DNA of 64,000 nucleotides from Chitinophagaceae bacterium UBA1931 (GCA_002337125.1 DDFJ01000004.1:2283889-2347888); one strand, 5' to 3'. Counted from the first letter of the stretch, positions 35,901 to 43,633 are shown. Translations and numbers: made by a program. Notes: generated by a model from the sequence alone, not told the origin.

Positions 35901-35968
35901 GAGACAAGCAGGCAGGGTTGTGGCAATGCATCAAACAGCAGTTTGTAGTCAACAACAGGGTTGCTCAT
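32954..35968 (-). CDS. Multi-PAS sensor histidine kinase (HisKA_3/NarL-partner type)
   Basis: The 1004-residue protein has six PAS domains in tandem (about residues 8-130, 148-260, 275-390, 400-510, 522-645 and 660-790), several with PAC-type ends (YRMTGAMLDITPRK). The phosphoacceptor helix is KELHDNINQILAST with His822. The ATPase domain follows with the N box (EQELVNNILKYAE, 922-934) and G1 (DDGKGFD, 955-961). No membrane segment or signal is visible, so it senses in the cytoplasm. The partner would be a NarL-type response regulator, which is not in the window: an orphan here. Confidence 0.92.
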   Translation of the reverse strand: MSNPVVDYKLLFDALPQPCLLVSPEFTVLHATNSCLQTIGINPEAVMGQQLQEVFPLQSDDGKNDSGYQLLNSLANNAVKENKSQHLPVHKYRIPVSNGNIEERYLEVHLNPVMNGEGNVYCFLLQFEDVTTAYLPTEAIPEEKLFESENRFRALIENSNDIVTLMDHSFKLVYRSPAAARVLGWTNEDMLGVEATKNIHPDDKPQAAQMVKTIMANPGKIFNDRFRMMHKNGHYLWIEGTFTNLLNDPFIKAIVFNFRDVTERKEIENRLIEREEQLELFIEYNPAAMAMFDHEMKYIAASQKWKTIRGIEQIDLIGKSHYELFPAIEQRWKDIHARCLKGAVEKNECDLFVLPDGTLNWIRWEIRPWHNASGEVGGIIMFAENITEKITSEKQKEFDSNNLNALINNTQDFMWSVDKEFRLITSNKAFDEHVLKKTGAFPIQGTQLSLIGFTTEQHKRFQQYFKQAFAGKTFTVIESLGKTEDQVSEISFYPIFEENNVVGTACFSRDITEKTKAEEKVREANERFELVVAATNDVIWDWDIKANTIWRNKNYYGIFGYSQNSNITEPADGYARIHPEDRKKVIEGMNHCFKHNKHFWTDEYRYLKADGSIAYILDCGYILYNEKGNAYRMTGAMLDITPRKIAEQELEKSLWEKHALAQRMAVILNNLPANIALLDDKGTILDINDAWREAVKQNSCLAACCGIGENYLDIAQNATAENKLKLANITKGVKQVLDHNTDKFQVEYDCQDRKVKRWYKMIVTALQEQEYTGALVMHIDISELRRLEEERLNAKLDEQKKITKAMIMGQEKEKSFIGKELHDNINQILASTKLYLDMAGQKNKTIQEIVKYPIELLNSSIQEIRQLSHRMVIPTKTIDLQELTNDLLNTLNQHGHIQTGFEYDTAAENLSYELKINIYRIEQELVNNILKYAEAENVSISIKANENNISLMIADDGKGFDLNAKGKGIGISNINSRVESFGGEMKIETAAGMGCRVEIHLPFF

Positions 35969-36544
35969 AAAGCAATTTTTCTGTAGATAAGGTAATATTA
36001 TTATTAAAACGGAACTAAATCGGAAAACAACCGTAGGGCTTTGCTACAATGTTTTGGTAATTGAAAATACAAAATTTAACGTAAAAAAGACACGTATAAT
36101 CTGAGATAAATGAATTTTTTCTTTGTATAAAATAAAACAGAAATACGTTGACGATAGAAAATTAATGCATGTCATAGCCGGTGCTTTTCTAACTGCAACT
36201 TGCATTGCACCTTATGCCTTCCATCTCTTGCGCAGGTCTCCCGACCTGTGCAGTCTCGTTACTTGTGATAAACCCACGGCAGGTAAAGAACTGTTGCCAC
36301 ATCAAAGAGCCGGCAGCCAACAGCGATGCATCAGTCCATATACTTAAGGGATAAAGCCCTCATCCTTCGTTAATCCTTCGATGATAAAGGCAGCTTACTC
36401 CCACCCAAAGCCCACTCAAAGGCATGGATAAAGCATGGATAAAGCGTACTTAAAGCGTGAAAGCCCCGATTAACCTGCCAGGCTCATCAATCTTCCCGGC
36501 CTCTTGCAAACAAACATGATCGTTCCCTTAAAACGATTCTTTGT
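35969..36544. other. Gene-free gap carrying two repeat families
   Basis: This 576-bp gap holds the R3-like motif (TCTTGCGCAGGTCTCCCGAC at about 36224-36243), and the inverted 73-bp element at 36385-36457. The left 150 bp is AT-rich and probably carries the kinase promoter. A short reading frame at 36123-36347 is not convincing. Confidence 0.5.
36385..36457. repeat. 11-bp tandem array, copy 2 (inverted, identical to 9147-9219)
   Basis: Reverse complement of 9147-9219 with no difference in 73 bp. Read on the minus strand it contains the 11-bp units CTTTAAGTACG, CTTTATCCATG twice, CCTTTGAGTGG and GCTTTGGGTGG. A flanking AACCTGCCAGGC (about 36472-36483) matches the flank of copy 1. Confidence 0.8.
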
Positions 36545-36874
36545 TTATCCCTGCGAAACCATTTTAAGTCCGGCAATGGAAAGAATTAATGTGGAGAGAA
36601 AAAACAAACGCAGAAATGTGGCAGGTTCTTTAAACACAAGAATGCCTACCAGTACAGTACCTGCAGCACCAATACCTGTCCATACAGCATAGGCCGTACC
36701 AATGGGCAGTGTTTGTGTTGCTTTCATGAGCAGGGCCATGGATAAGGTGAGTGCTGCAAGAAAGCCTGCATACCACCAGTACATTTCAACCCCTGAGGTT
36801 TCTTTGGCTTTTCCTAAGCAGAAGGCAAAAGCTACTTCAAAAAGTCCGGCGATGATAAGAATGATCCAGTTCAT
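36545..36874 (-). CDS. sugE: SMR-family transporter, SugE/Gdx-type guanidinium exporter
   Basis: The ATG at 36874 gives a 109-residue protein with four helices (MNWIILIIAGLFEVAFAFCLG first). Glu in LFEVAF (residue 13) is the proton/substrate site of the SMR family. TLPIGTAYAVWTGIGAAGTVL with the -GTAYAVWTG- segment and VFKEPATFLRL favours the SugE/Gdx branch, which exports guanidinium, over QacE-like drug exporters. A longer frame upstream to 36964 has no membrane-protein character. I saw no guanidine riboswitch in front of it. Confidence 0.88.
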   Translation of the reverse strand: MNWIILIIAGLFEVAFAFCLGKAKETSGVEMYWWYAGFLAALTLSMALLMKATQTLPIGTAYAVWTGIGAAGTVLVGILVFKEPATFLRLFFLSTLILSIAGLKMVSQG

Positions 36875-36988
36875 GTGATGGCTGTTTCTGCTTGTTAAAT
36901 AATCAACCCGTGTTTTCAGTTGCAAGAAACAATAAAATGTGTGAATGAATGAAAATAGTTGCAAAACATTTCATGCAGCAAAGAAAGC

Positions 36989-37250
36989 AGCCGGTAAGAA
37001 GGTAAGGCGGGAAGAGTTAAACTACGAAGCGTCATTGCGAGGGTAAGCGGGTTTGTGCATGGGCCCGTGCCGAAGCAATCTGCAAACGGTAGGTTTATTC
37101 TTCGTAGAATGTAGATTGCTTCGTCGTTCCTCCTCGCAATGACGGAAACGATGATAATGATCGCACGCACTCTTGCCTTTCTGCCTCTTTGCCTCTGTAA
37201 CTCCACTCAGCAACAACACGCCCAACCTTAAACCTCAAACCTTAAACTTT
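36989..37250. repeat. Interspersed palindromic repeat, copy 5 (most complete)
   Basis: Left arm from GCCGGTAAGAAGGTAAGGCG through GCGTCATTGCGAGGG and GCCGAAGCAATCT; right arm AGATTGCTTCGTCGTTCCTC and CTCGCAATGACGG form a long imperfect hairpin. Then the tail CACTCTTGCCTTTCTGCC, TTTGCCTCTGTAACTCC, CACGCCCAACC and AAACCTTAAAC units. It fills much of the gap between sugE and hoxF. Confidence 0.8.
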
Positions 37251-37297
37251 AAACTGCTTTTCTTGACTTCAATCATCTCATTTCCTGACCTTGCAGC

Positions 37298-37328
37298 TTT
37301 GTTATCCGCAGTTCCGGTACTACATTGT
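37298..37328 (+). promoter_or_regulatory. Candidate Bacteroidota promoter of the hox operon
   Basis: TTTG at 37298-37301, 19-bp spacer, then TACATTGT at 37321-37328. This fits the -33/-7 pattern (TTTG and TAnnTTTG) with two mismatches in the -7 box. It is 31 bp before the hoxF start codon. Weak but well placed. Confidence 0.35.
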
Positions 37329-37358
37329 TACTCATCTTCAACCTTTCAACTAAAGGAA

Positions 37359-39098
37359 ATGAAAGAGCCCCTCCAAACCCAAATGATGGACCGCCTTTGG
37401 GAACTGCAGCTACGCAAAGGTTTTATTAACGATGATGATGTAAAACAGCTTGCCGCCGAATTCAGCTTGTCAACAATTGAAGTGGAAGGCGTGGTATCGT
37501 TTTATCATTTCTTTCATCGCAAACCCACAGGCAAATACACCATCTATCTCAACAACAGTATGGTGGCCGATATCAAAGGCTTCCGGCGTATCAAAGAAAC
37601 ACTCGAACGGGAAACAGGTGCCAGCTTTGGCTCGGTGGATCGTACAGGAACATTTGGTTTGTTCCTTACACCCTGTATTGGTCTCAGCGATCAGGAGCCA
37701 TCGGCACTCATCAACTTTTACCCGTTTACAAATCTCAATGCCATCCGCATTAAAGACATTATTACTTCGCTGAAACGGGGTGCTGATCCTGCAACCATCT
37801 GTGATGAACCGGCTGATAATATCCGTTATACACCTCCGGGCAACAAAACCTTTTTCTTTAAAGAGTTTACCGAAGGTTCGGCTATTACAAAAGCTGCAGC
37901 GCTTGGTGCTGATGGTGTGCTGGAAGAATTAAAGAAAGCTGAACTGGCCGGCCGTGGTGGTGCTTATTATCCCACCTGGAAAAAATGGGATGCGGCTAAG
38001 CAGCAACCATCATCGCCAAAGTACGTGGTGTGCAATGCCGATGAAGGTGAACCGGGTACGTTTAAAGACCGGGTGCTGATACGCACACAGTCAAAATCGC
38101 TGATTGAAGGAATGATGATCTGCGGTTATACCATTGGTGCGGAGAGCGGCATCATTTACCTGCGTGGCGAATACCGCTGGCTCAAATACAAACTGGATGA
38201 TGCTATTGCTGATTACCGCAGGAAAGGAATGCTGGGTGCTGATTGCTGCGGTATCAAGGGGTTCAACTTTGATATACGTGTGCAGATGGGTGCAGGCTCG
38301 TATGTGTGTGGTGAAGAAACCGCTTTGCTTGAATCGCTGGAAGGCAAACGTGGTGAGCCAAGAACCAAATGGTTTTTCCCTGTAGAGAAAGGCTACCTGC
38401 AGCAACCAACGGTGATCAATAACGTAGAAACGATTTGTGCTGCAGCCCGCATTATTGAAATGGGCGCAGCTGAATATGTACAGCTGGGCATACCGGGATC
38501 GCCGGGTGTAAAACTGCTGAGTGTATCGGGCGACTGCCGCCTGCCGGGCATTTATGAAATTGAATGGGGGATGACAGTGGCCGAGCTGCTGGAACTCTGC
38601 GAAGCAGAAGATCCGTTTTATATACAGGTGAGTGGTCCTTCAGGCGAATGTATTTCCATCAAGGAAAAATACCGCCGTATTTCCATGCTCGACCTGTTGG
38701 CCAGAAAAGACATCCGTTGTGGTGGATCATTTATGATCTTCAGCAAACAACGTGACCTCGTGAAAGTGTTACTCAACTTCACTGAATTTTTTAAATCAGA
38801 ATCATGTGGCATCTGTACGCCTTGCCGTGCAGGTAATTTCATTATTCAACGCAAACTCGAACGGCTCAACAATGGTCTTGCTAATGAAAAGGATTTAGAA
38901 GACCTGAAAAACTGGGGCCGCATTATGAAGAATACAAGCCGCTGCGGTTTGGGTAAAACAGCAACCAACAGTTTGATTTATGCGATGGATAAGTTCCAGG
39001 ATTACTTCCGCTCCAAACTGGATAAAGACTTCAATGGCCTGAGCCTGAAGTTTGATATGGAAGCTGCCACAAAGGATTACGAGAAATATAAAATCTGA
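37359..39098 (+). CDS. hoxF: NAD-reducing [NiFe] hydrogenase diaphorase subunit HoxF (NuoE/NuoF-like)
   Basis: The start at 37359 follows a GGA-rich site (AAAGGAA) and removes unlikely upstream sequence, leaving 579 residues. Residues 1-140 form the NuoE-like domain with the TPCIGLSDQEPSALI motif also seen in the soluble hydrogenase of Ralstonia. The NuoF-like part has CNADEGEPGTFKDR (FMN), GAGSYVCGEETALLES (NAD), and the 4Fe-4S ligands Cys483, 486, 489 and 529. The usual FMN-loop GRGGAGFPTG reads GRGGAYYPTW here. It oxidises or reduces NAD(H) with electrons from the hydrogenase module. First gene of the operon, 4 bp before hoxUY. Confidence 0.92.
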   Translation: MKEPLQTQMMDRLWELQLRKGFINDDDVKQLAAEFSLSTIEVEGVVSFYHFFHRKPTGKYTIYLNNSMVADIKGFRRIKETLERETGASFGSVDRTGTFGLFLTPCIGLSDQEPSALINFYPFTNLNAIRIKDIITSLKRGADPATICDEPADNIRYTPPGNKTFFFKEFTEGSAITKAAALGADGVLEELKKAELAGRGGAYYPTWKKWDAAKQQPSSPKYVVCNADEGEPGTFKDRVLIRTQSKSLIEGMMICGYTIGAESGIIYLRGEYRWLKYKLDDAIADYRRKGMLGADCCGIKGFNFDIRVQMGAGSYVCGEETALLESLEGKRGEPRTKWFFPVEKGYLQQPTVINNVETICAAARIIEMGAAEYVQLGIPGSPGVKLLSVSGDCRLPGIYEIEWGMTVAELLELCEAEDPFYIQVSGPSGECISIKEKYRRISMLDLLARKDIRCGGSFMIFSKQRDLVKVLLNFTEFFKSESCGICTPCRAGNFIIQRKLERLNNGLANEKDLEDLKNWGRIMKNTSRCGLGKTATNSLIYAMDKFQDYFRSKLDKDFNGLSLKFDMEAATKDYEKYKI

Positions 39099-39102
39099 TG
39101 CT

Positions 39103-40374
39103 ATGTCAACAATGGTGAACATCACAATCGATGGAAAAAACATACAGGCCGAAGAAGGAAAGAACTTAATACTTGCAGCAAGGGAAAACGGCATCTTCAT
39201 TCCATCACTCTGCTATTACGAACATATTGTACCACCGCTGGGCACATGCCGTGTATGCACCTGCAAAATCAATGGCAGGTTTGGCCCCGCCTGTACCGAA
39301 AAAGTAAGCGAAGGATTAACGGTTGAAGTAAACAGTGATGAACTGCTTGATACAAGAAAGGCATTGGTGGAAATGATGTTTGCAGAAGGCAATCATATTT
39401 GTCCCGCCTGTGAAAAGAGTGGTCTTTGCGATCTGCAGCACATGGGTTATGAACTCGGCGTTTCTTCTACACGCTACCAGCATTTGTTTAAAGACCGCAT
39501 TATTGATTTCAATCCTTCACGTATGGTGATGGAACACAACCGCTGTATTAAATGCATGCGTTGCGTGGTGGATGTAAAAACAAAAGATGGTCAGAAAGTG
39601 TTCAACTACCAGAACCGTGGCAATGAAACCTATGTGGGAATTGATTACGAACAGGAAGCAAAGCTGAGTGAAGAAGAAGCAGTGAATGCAATGAAGATTT
39701 GTCCCACAGGTGCCATTATTGTAAGAGGTGTAAGTCTTGCAGAACCGTTTGGTGAACGTAAGTTCGATATGGAATCAGTGCAGGATGATTACAACATGAA
39801 GAAGCGCACAGTGAGCAGGCCGCCGGTAATGGGTAAGAAGATTGTTGCCACTGTTTCATTAGCCGGTTGTTTCGGTTGCCACATGTCGTTACTGGATGTG
39901 GATGAAGAGTTACTTGACCTGGTTGAAATGGTTTCATTTGATAAATCACCACTCACCGATTTTAAAAACTTTACATCCCGTTGTCATATCGGTATCATTG
40001 AAGGTGGTGTGTGCAATTCAGAAAATGTGGAAACGCTGCGTAAGTTCAGGGAGCAGTGCGATATCCTTGTTTCATTGGGCGAATGTTCGGTATGGGGTGG
40101 ATTACCCACCATGCGTAATTCCATTCCGCTGAGTGAATGCCTGGAAGAAGCCTATCTTAATTCACCCACCAGTGAGCCCGGTGCTAACATCATTCCCTAT
40201 CATGAAGATTTACCAAAGATTCTCGACAGGGTTTATGCCTGCAATGAAATTGTAAAGATTGATTATTACATACCCGGCTGCCCGCCCGATGCCAATCACA
40301 TCTGGAAAGCCGTGAAGAATATTTTGTGGGGAGAAGAATACTCCATTCTTTATTCTGAATTCAAATACGATTAA
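39103..40374 (+). CDS. hoxUY: Fused HoxU-HoxY (diaphorase small subunit plus hydrogenase small subunit)
   Basis: The 423-residue protein joins two proteins normally made separately. The HoxU part (1-about 235) has a 2Fe-2S ferredoxin fold (Cys37, 49, 52, 64), a His-Cys cluster (HICPACEKSGLC, 98-109) and a 4Fe-4S set (CIKCMRC 148-154 plus Cys200). The HoxY part (about 240-423) has AGCFGCHMSLLD (Cys256, 259), GGVCNSEN (Cys304), GECSVWGG (Cys328) and PGCPPDANHIW (Cys393). No stop or frameshift lies between. It links HoxF to HoxH electrically. The start is 4 bp after hoxF's stop. Confidence 0.9.
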   Translation: MSTMVNITIDGKNIQAEEGKNLILAARENGIFIPSLCYYEHIVPPLGTCRVCTCKINGRFGPACTEKVSEGLTVEVNSDELLDTRKALVEMMFAEGNHICPACEKSGLCDLQHMGYELGVSSTRYQHLFKDRIIDFNPSRMVMEHNRCIKCMRCVVDVKTKDGQKVFNYQNRGNETYVGIDYEQEAKLSEEEAVNAMKICPTGAIIVRGVSLAEPFGERKFDMESVQDDYNMKKRTVSRPPVMGKKIVATVSLAGCFGCHMSLLDVDEELLDLVEMVSFDKSPLTDFKNFTSRCHIGIIEGGVCNSENVETLRKFREQCDILVSLGECSVWGGLPTMRNSIPLSECLEEAYLNSPTSEPGANIIPYHEDLPKILDRVYACNEIVKIDYYIPGCPPDANHIWKAVKNILWGEEYSILYSEFKYD

Positions 40375-40384
40375 TCCGCTTGTT

Positions 40385-41836
40385 ATGAACAGAAAAATAA
40401 CCATTGATCCTGTTACAAGAGTGGAAGGCCACGGCAGGGTTACAATACATCTCGATGAATACGGTCAGGTAAAAGATTCTTTTTTTCATATTGTTGAGTT
40501 CCGTGGGTTTGAACGTTTCATACAGGGACATCCTTACTGGGAAGCACCGGTGCTGGTACAACGTCTTTGTGGTATATGCCCGGTGAGTCATCATCTTGCT
40601 GCTGCAAAAGCCATCGACCAGATTGTGGGTGTTGATCCAAAAGATCTTTCAGCAACAGCAACAAAATTGCGGAGGCTGATGCATTTCGGACAGGTATTTC
40701 AATCACATGCATTGCACTTCTTTTATTTGGCCTCACCCGATTTATTGTTTGGCGTGGATGCACCTGCAGAAAAAAGAAACGTAGTGGCTGTTGCCGTGGA
40801 GAACAGGGAACTTGCATTGAAGGGAATTACCATGCGCAAGTTTGGCCAGGAGATTATTAAAGCTGTTGCAGGAAAAAAAATTCACGGCATACTTGCAGTA
40901 CCCGGTGGTGTGCACAAAACATTCAGTGAAGCAGAGCGTGATTATTTTTTGGATGGAAAAGAAATTGAAAGTATTGATACCATGATTGAATGGTCGCAGG
41001 CCATTGTTGATTTCATGAAAGTCTATCATGAAAAAAACCGGAAGTTCCTCGATGAGTTTGCACAGTTTCCATCAGGACATTTGGGCATGGTGAATGATTG
41101 GGGTGCACTGGAATTGTATGATGGAAAGCTGCGTGCAATTGACAGCGAAGGTGATATTACGCTTGATGATATTTCAACTGATTTATACCAGGAATATTTT
41201 ACCGAAGCAGTGGCACAATGGTCGTACATGAAATTTCCTTACCTCAAAAAAATAGGACGGGAAAAAGGATGGAACCGTGTTGGTCCGCTGGCAAGAATTA
41301 ATGTGTGTGATTCCATTCCAACACCGCTGGCAGAAAAAGCACGCAAAGAATTTATTGCATTCACTGGTCTCAAAACAAATAACAGCACCATGTATTCACA
41401 CTGGGCACGATTGATTGAAGTGTTGCACTGTGCTGAAGTGATGAAAGACCTGCTGAACGATCCTGATCTGCTGGGCGATGATCTTGTACGCAAGGGAACA
41501 GCACGCAACAAAGGCATTGGTATTATTGAAGCACCAAGAGGAACTTTAACGCATCACTACGAAGTGGATGATAAGGGAATGATTACACGCTGCAACCTGA
41601 TAGTTTCCACCACGCATAACAATGATGCAATGAACAATGCGGTGAAGTGGGTGGCCAACAATGTCATCAGCCGCAAGGGAACCATTACCGATACCATGCT
41701 CAACCAGGTGGAAGTGGCCATACGTGCATACGATCCCTGTTTAAGCTGTGCCACACAATCCATGGGTAAAATGCCGTTGAAAGCCGAACTTTATAATTAC
41801 AAAGGAGAGTTGATTGATGAACGATTCAAAGACTAA
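40385..41836 (+). CDS. hoxH: NAD-reducing [NiFe] hydrogenase large subunit HoxH
   Basis: The 483-residue protein binds the NiFe centre through RLCGICPVSHH (Cys62, Cys65) and DPCLSC (Cys452, Cys455). N-terminal TIDPVTRVEGHGRV is the family mark. The C-terminal tail after ATQ (Q458) is a 25-residue extension (SMGKMPLK...) expected to be cut off by HoxW during Ni insertion. The residue before the expected cut is Gln instead of the usual His. It catalyses H2 oxidation/production. It lies 10 bp after hoxUY and overlaps hoxW by 20 bp. Confidence 0.93.
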   Translation: MNRKITIDPVTRVEGHGRVTIHLDEYGQVKDSFFHIVEFRGFERFIQGHPYWEAPVLVQRLCGICPVSHHLAAAKAIDQIVGVDPKDLSATATKLRRLMHFGQVFQSHALHFFYLASPDLLFGVDAPAEKRNVVAVAVENRELALKGITMRKFGQEIIKAVAGKKIHGILAVPGGVHKTFSEAERDYFLDGKEIESIDTMIEWSQAIVDFMKVYHEKNRKFLDEFAQFPSGHLGMVNDWGALELYDGKLRAIDSEGDITLDDISTDLYQEYFTEAVAQWSYMKFPYLKKIGREKGWNRVGPLARINVCDSIPTPLAEKARKEFIAFTGLKTNNSTMYSHWARLIEVLHCAEVMKDLLNDPDLLGDDLVRKGTARNKGIGIIEAPRGTLTHHYEVDDKGMITRCNLIVSTTHNNDAMNNAVKWVANNVISRKGTITDTMLNQVEVAIRAYDPCLSCATQSMGKMPLKAELYNYKGELIDERFKD

Positions 41837-42305
41837 GCTGAAAGGAATTTTATTAATCGGCATTGGTAATACCGGTCGCAATGATGATGGTCTTGGCTGG
41901 CAGTTTGCAGATATTGCTGCTGAAACAATTGCTGCAGAAATGGATATTGAATACCGTTACCAGTTACAGGTGGAAGATGCCGAACTGGTGAGCCAGTATA
42001 AAACCGTCTTCTTTGCTGATGCTTCTGTTACAAAGTTGCCACAGGGCTTTGAAATCAAGCAATGTCATCCCGCAGCACATTACATGTATTCATCACACGC
42101 ACAAACACCCGAAACAGTTTTGTACCTGGCAAAGGAATTGTATCATCATGTGCCTGTTGCCTATACCATTGCAGTGGAAGGAAACAACTGGGACATGGGC
42201 ACCAGCCTCAGCAAAAAAGCAGCTAAGAATTTAGAAGAGGCAATGAAGATGTTTACAGAAAAATTAAAGCGGTTGATGGGAAACTTTTCTGGTTTCGAAG
42301 GATAA
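41817..42305 (+). CDS. hoxW: Hydrogenase maturation endopeptidase HoxW (HybD family)
   Basis: The 162-residue protein has the HybD/HyaD fold marks: ILLIGIGNTGRNDDGLGW (Asp/Glu nickel-sensing positions in NDDGLG), then FFADASVTKLPQGFE and the HAQTPETVLYLAKEL region with a conserved His. Start ATG 41817 lies in the hoxH 3' end after GGAGAG. By family it removes the C-terminal peptide of HoxH after Ni insertion. Fragments of a second copy lie at 43437-43620. Confidence 0.9.
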   Translation: MNDSKTKLKGILLIGIGNTGRNDDGLGWQFADIAAETIAAEMDIEYRYQLQVEDAELVSQYKTVFFADASVTKLPQGFEIKQCHPAAHYMYSSHAQTPETVLYLAKELYHHVPVAYTIAVEGNNWDMGTSLSKKAAKNLEEAMKMFTEKLKRLMGNFSGFEG

Positions 42306-42327
42306 TGATAGCAGTTAACTGATCATT
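42304..42327. terminator. Bidirectional terminator hairpin between hoxW and nirK
   Basis: Inverted repeat AATGAT / ATCATT (42304-42309 and 42322-42327) with an inner palindrome CAGTTAACTG. It lies between two convergent genes and overlaps the hoxW stop region. AT-rich flanks on both sides. Confidence 0.45.
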
Positions 42328-42329
42328 AT

Positions 42330-43349
42330 TTATTCTGCTTTGATTTCTCCTTTGGCGCCTAACTCTGCATCGGCAAAAGAATGATCAACAAAAGTGTAAG
42401 TGCCTTTTTCGGGAAGTATAAATTCCACTACAGCACCGCTGGCCGGTCCAAGGTAAACAGATTGCATTCCCCTTAATTCATTAAAAGGATTTCCATCGAG
42501 GTACACTTTATCGAAAATGGTACCGATCACATGAAAGTTTGTTGCATTATTCGGACCATCATTCATAACATAAAAGCGGACTCTTTCTCCTGCTTTTGCT
42601 TTAAGCGGATGAACAAGGTATTGACCGATCCGTCCATTAAACGCTACTGCAACAGGTTGTTTTTTCATTGCAGATGCAGTGTCAGGAACAAAGTAGTCGC
42701 CTTTCTTTTTCAGGTAAAACTCACTTTGTATAATTGCATATTCACGATCTGCTTTATCAGGATAACCATCTTTGGGTTCAACAATCACCATTCCTATCAT
42801 ACCATAAATCATATGCAGCAGCACCATTGGTGTACCGCAGTGGTACATAAACACACCGGGATAATTGGCCGTCCATTGGAAATGAATGGTTTCACCGGGC
42901 TGAATTGATCTGTACTTATCTTCCGGGTTAACCATCGCAGCATGGAAATCGATTGAATGTTGCATGGGCATATTGTTAACAAACATATCCATGGCTGGTG
43001 TGGACTGGTTTGAACGGTCGGTCATGGAAAACTTAACAGTTTGTCCCTGGCGCACTTTCAAAACCGGGCCCGGTATTGTATTTCCGAATGTCCATGCTAA
43101 AAATGAAATATCGGGAGAGATAGAAACCAAACGATGCGAAACATCAAACTTTACTTCCACTGTATCTCCGTCTGCAGCTTGTGGTATTATTGCACCATAA
43201 CTCAAAGGGCCTTTCACTGCAGTATCCTTGTTTACTGTTGATTCCACTTTTGCTTCTGGCGCTCCGTATTGCATTTTAGAATCAACGCTATGTTTATTGT
43301 TGCAACTGGTTATCACCAGTGCAAGAATACAAATGATGATAGGTTTCAT
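42330..43349 (-). CDS. nirK: Copper-containing nitrite reductase-like two-domain multicopper protein
   Basis: The start at 43349 gives a 339-residue lipoprotein (LVITSC, Cys16). All NirK ligands can be placed: type 1 Cu His131, Cys171, His179, Met184; type 2 Cu His136, His170 and His323; active-site Asp134 (SIDFH) and His273 (NFHVIG). The core HCGTPMVLLHMIYGMIGMV (170-188) is the family signature. It reduces nitrite to NO in the cell envelope. It is convergent to the hox operon and 3' to hoxW remnants; no NO reductase is in the window. Confidence 0.85.
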   Translation of the reverse strand: MKPIIICILALVITSCNNKHSVDSKMQYGAPEAKVESTVNKDTAVKGPLSYGAIIPQAADGDTVEVKFDVSHRLVSISPDISFLAWTFGNTIPGPVLKVRQGQTVKFSMTDRSNQSTPAMDMFVNNMPMQHSIDFHAAMVNPEDKYRSIQPGETIHFQWTANYPGVFMYHCGTPMVLLHMIYGMIGMVIVEPKDGYPDKADREYAIIQSEFYLKKKGDYFVPDTASAMKKQPVAVAFNGRIGQYLVHPLKAKAGERVRFYVMNDGPNNATNFHVIGTIFDKVYLDGNPFNELRGMQSVYLGPASGAVVEFILPEKGTYTFVDHSFADAELGAKGEIKAE

Positions 43350-43436
43350 AATGCGAAGTTTGGGTAAAAACCCGGGAAAATGAAGCCAATTGCCATCTGC
43401 AGGCGAAATATGACGAACTGGTGATCTTATATAGAA

Positions 43437-43620
43437 CAATCTTTTTGCTGATGCTTTAGTTACAGCATTGCCAAAGGGTTTTGAAATCAGGCAATTTCAT
43501 CTTGAAGAAGAAAGCATGTATTCATCACATACACAAACACCTGAAACAGTTTTGTACCTGGTAAAGAATTTAGAAAAAGCAGTGAAGGATTTTAAAGAGC
43601 AGGTGGAGGGGTTGGGGTGA
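43437..43620 (+). pseudogene. Internally deleted second copy of hoxW
   Basis: The plus frame here reads FADALVTALPKGFEIRQFHL, then MYSSHTQTPETVLYLVKNLEKAVKD, matching HoxW (FADASVTKLPQGFEIKQ, MYSSHAQTPETVLYLAKEL) and then jumping to its C-terminal helix (LEEAMKMF). About 27 residues between are gone and the 5' part (metal motif) is absent. The frame ends at TGA 43618-43620. It is separated from hoxW by the convergent nirK, suggesting duplication or insertion of nirK into the tail. Confidence 0.75.
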
Positions 43621-43633
43621 GGAAAGTATTTTA

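Noticed and set aside
36123..36347. 74-codon plus-strand frame upstream of the kinase gene
   Set aside because: It crosses the R3-like repeat motif and has no conserved pattern.
36875..36988. Guanidine riboswitch before the SugE/Gdx-type gene
   Set aside because: The leader is short and I could not find the ACGR repeats or conserved loops of guanidine riboswitch classes.
37359..37780. Loss of most 2Fe-2S cysteines in the NuoE-like domain of HoxF
   Set aside because: The TPCIGLSDQEP motif is, from memory, also found in the characterised Ralstonia HoxF, so this degeneration is a family trait and not new here.
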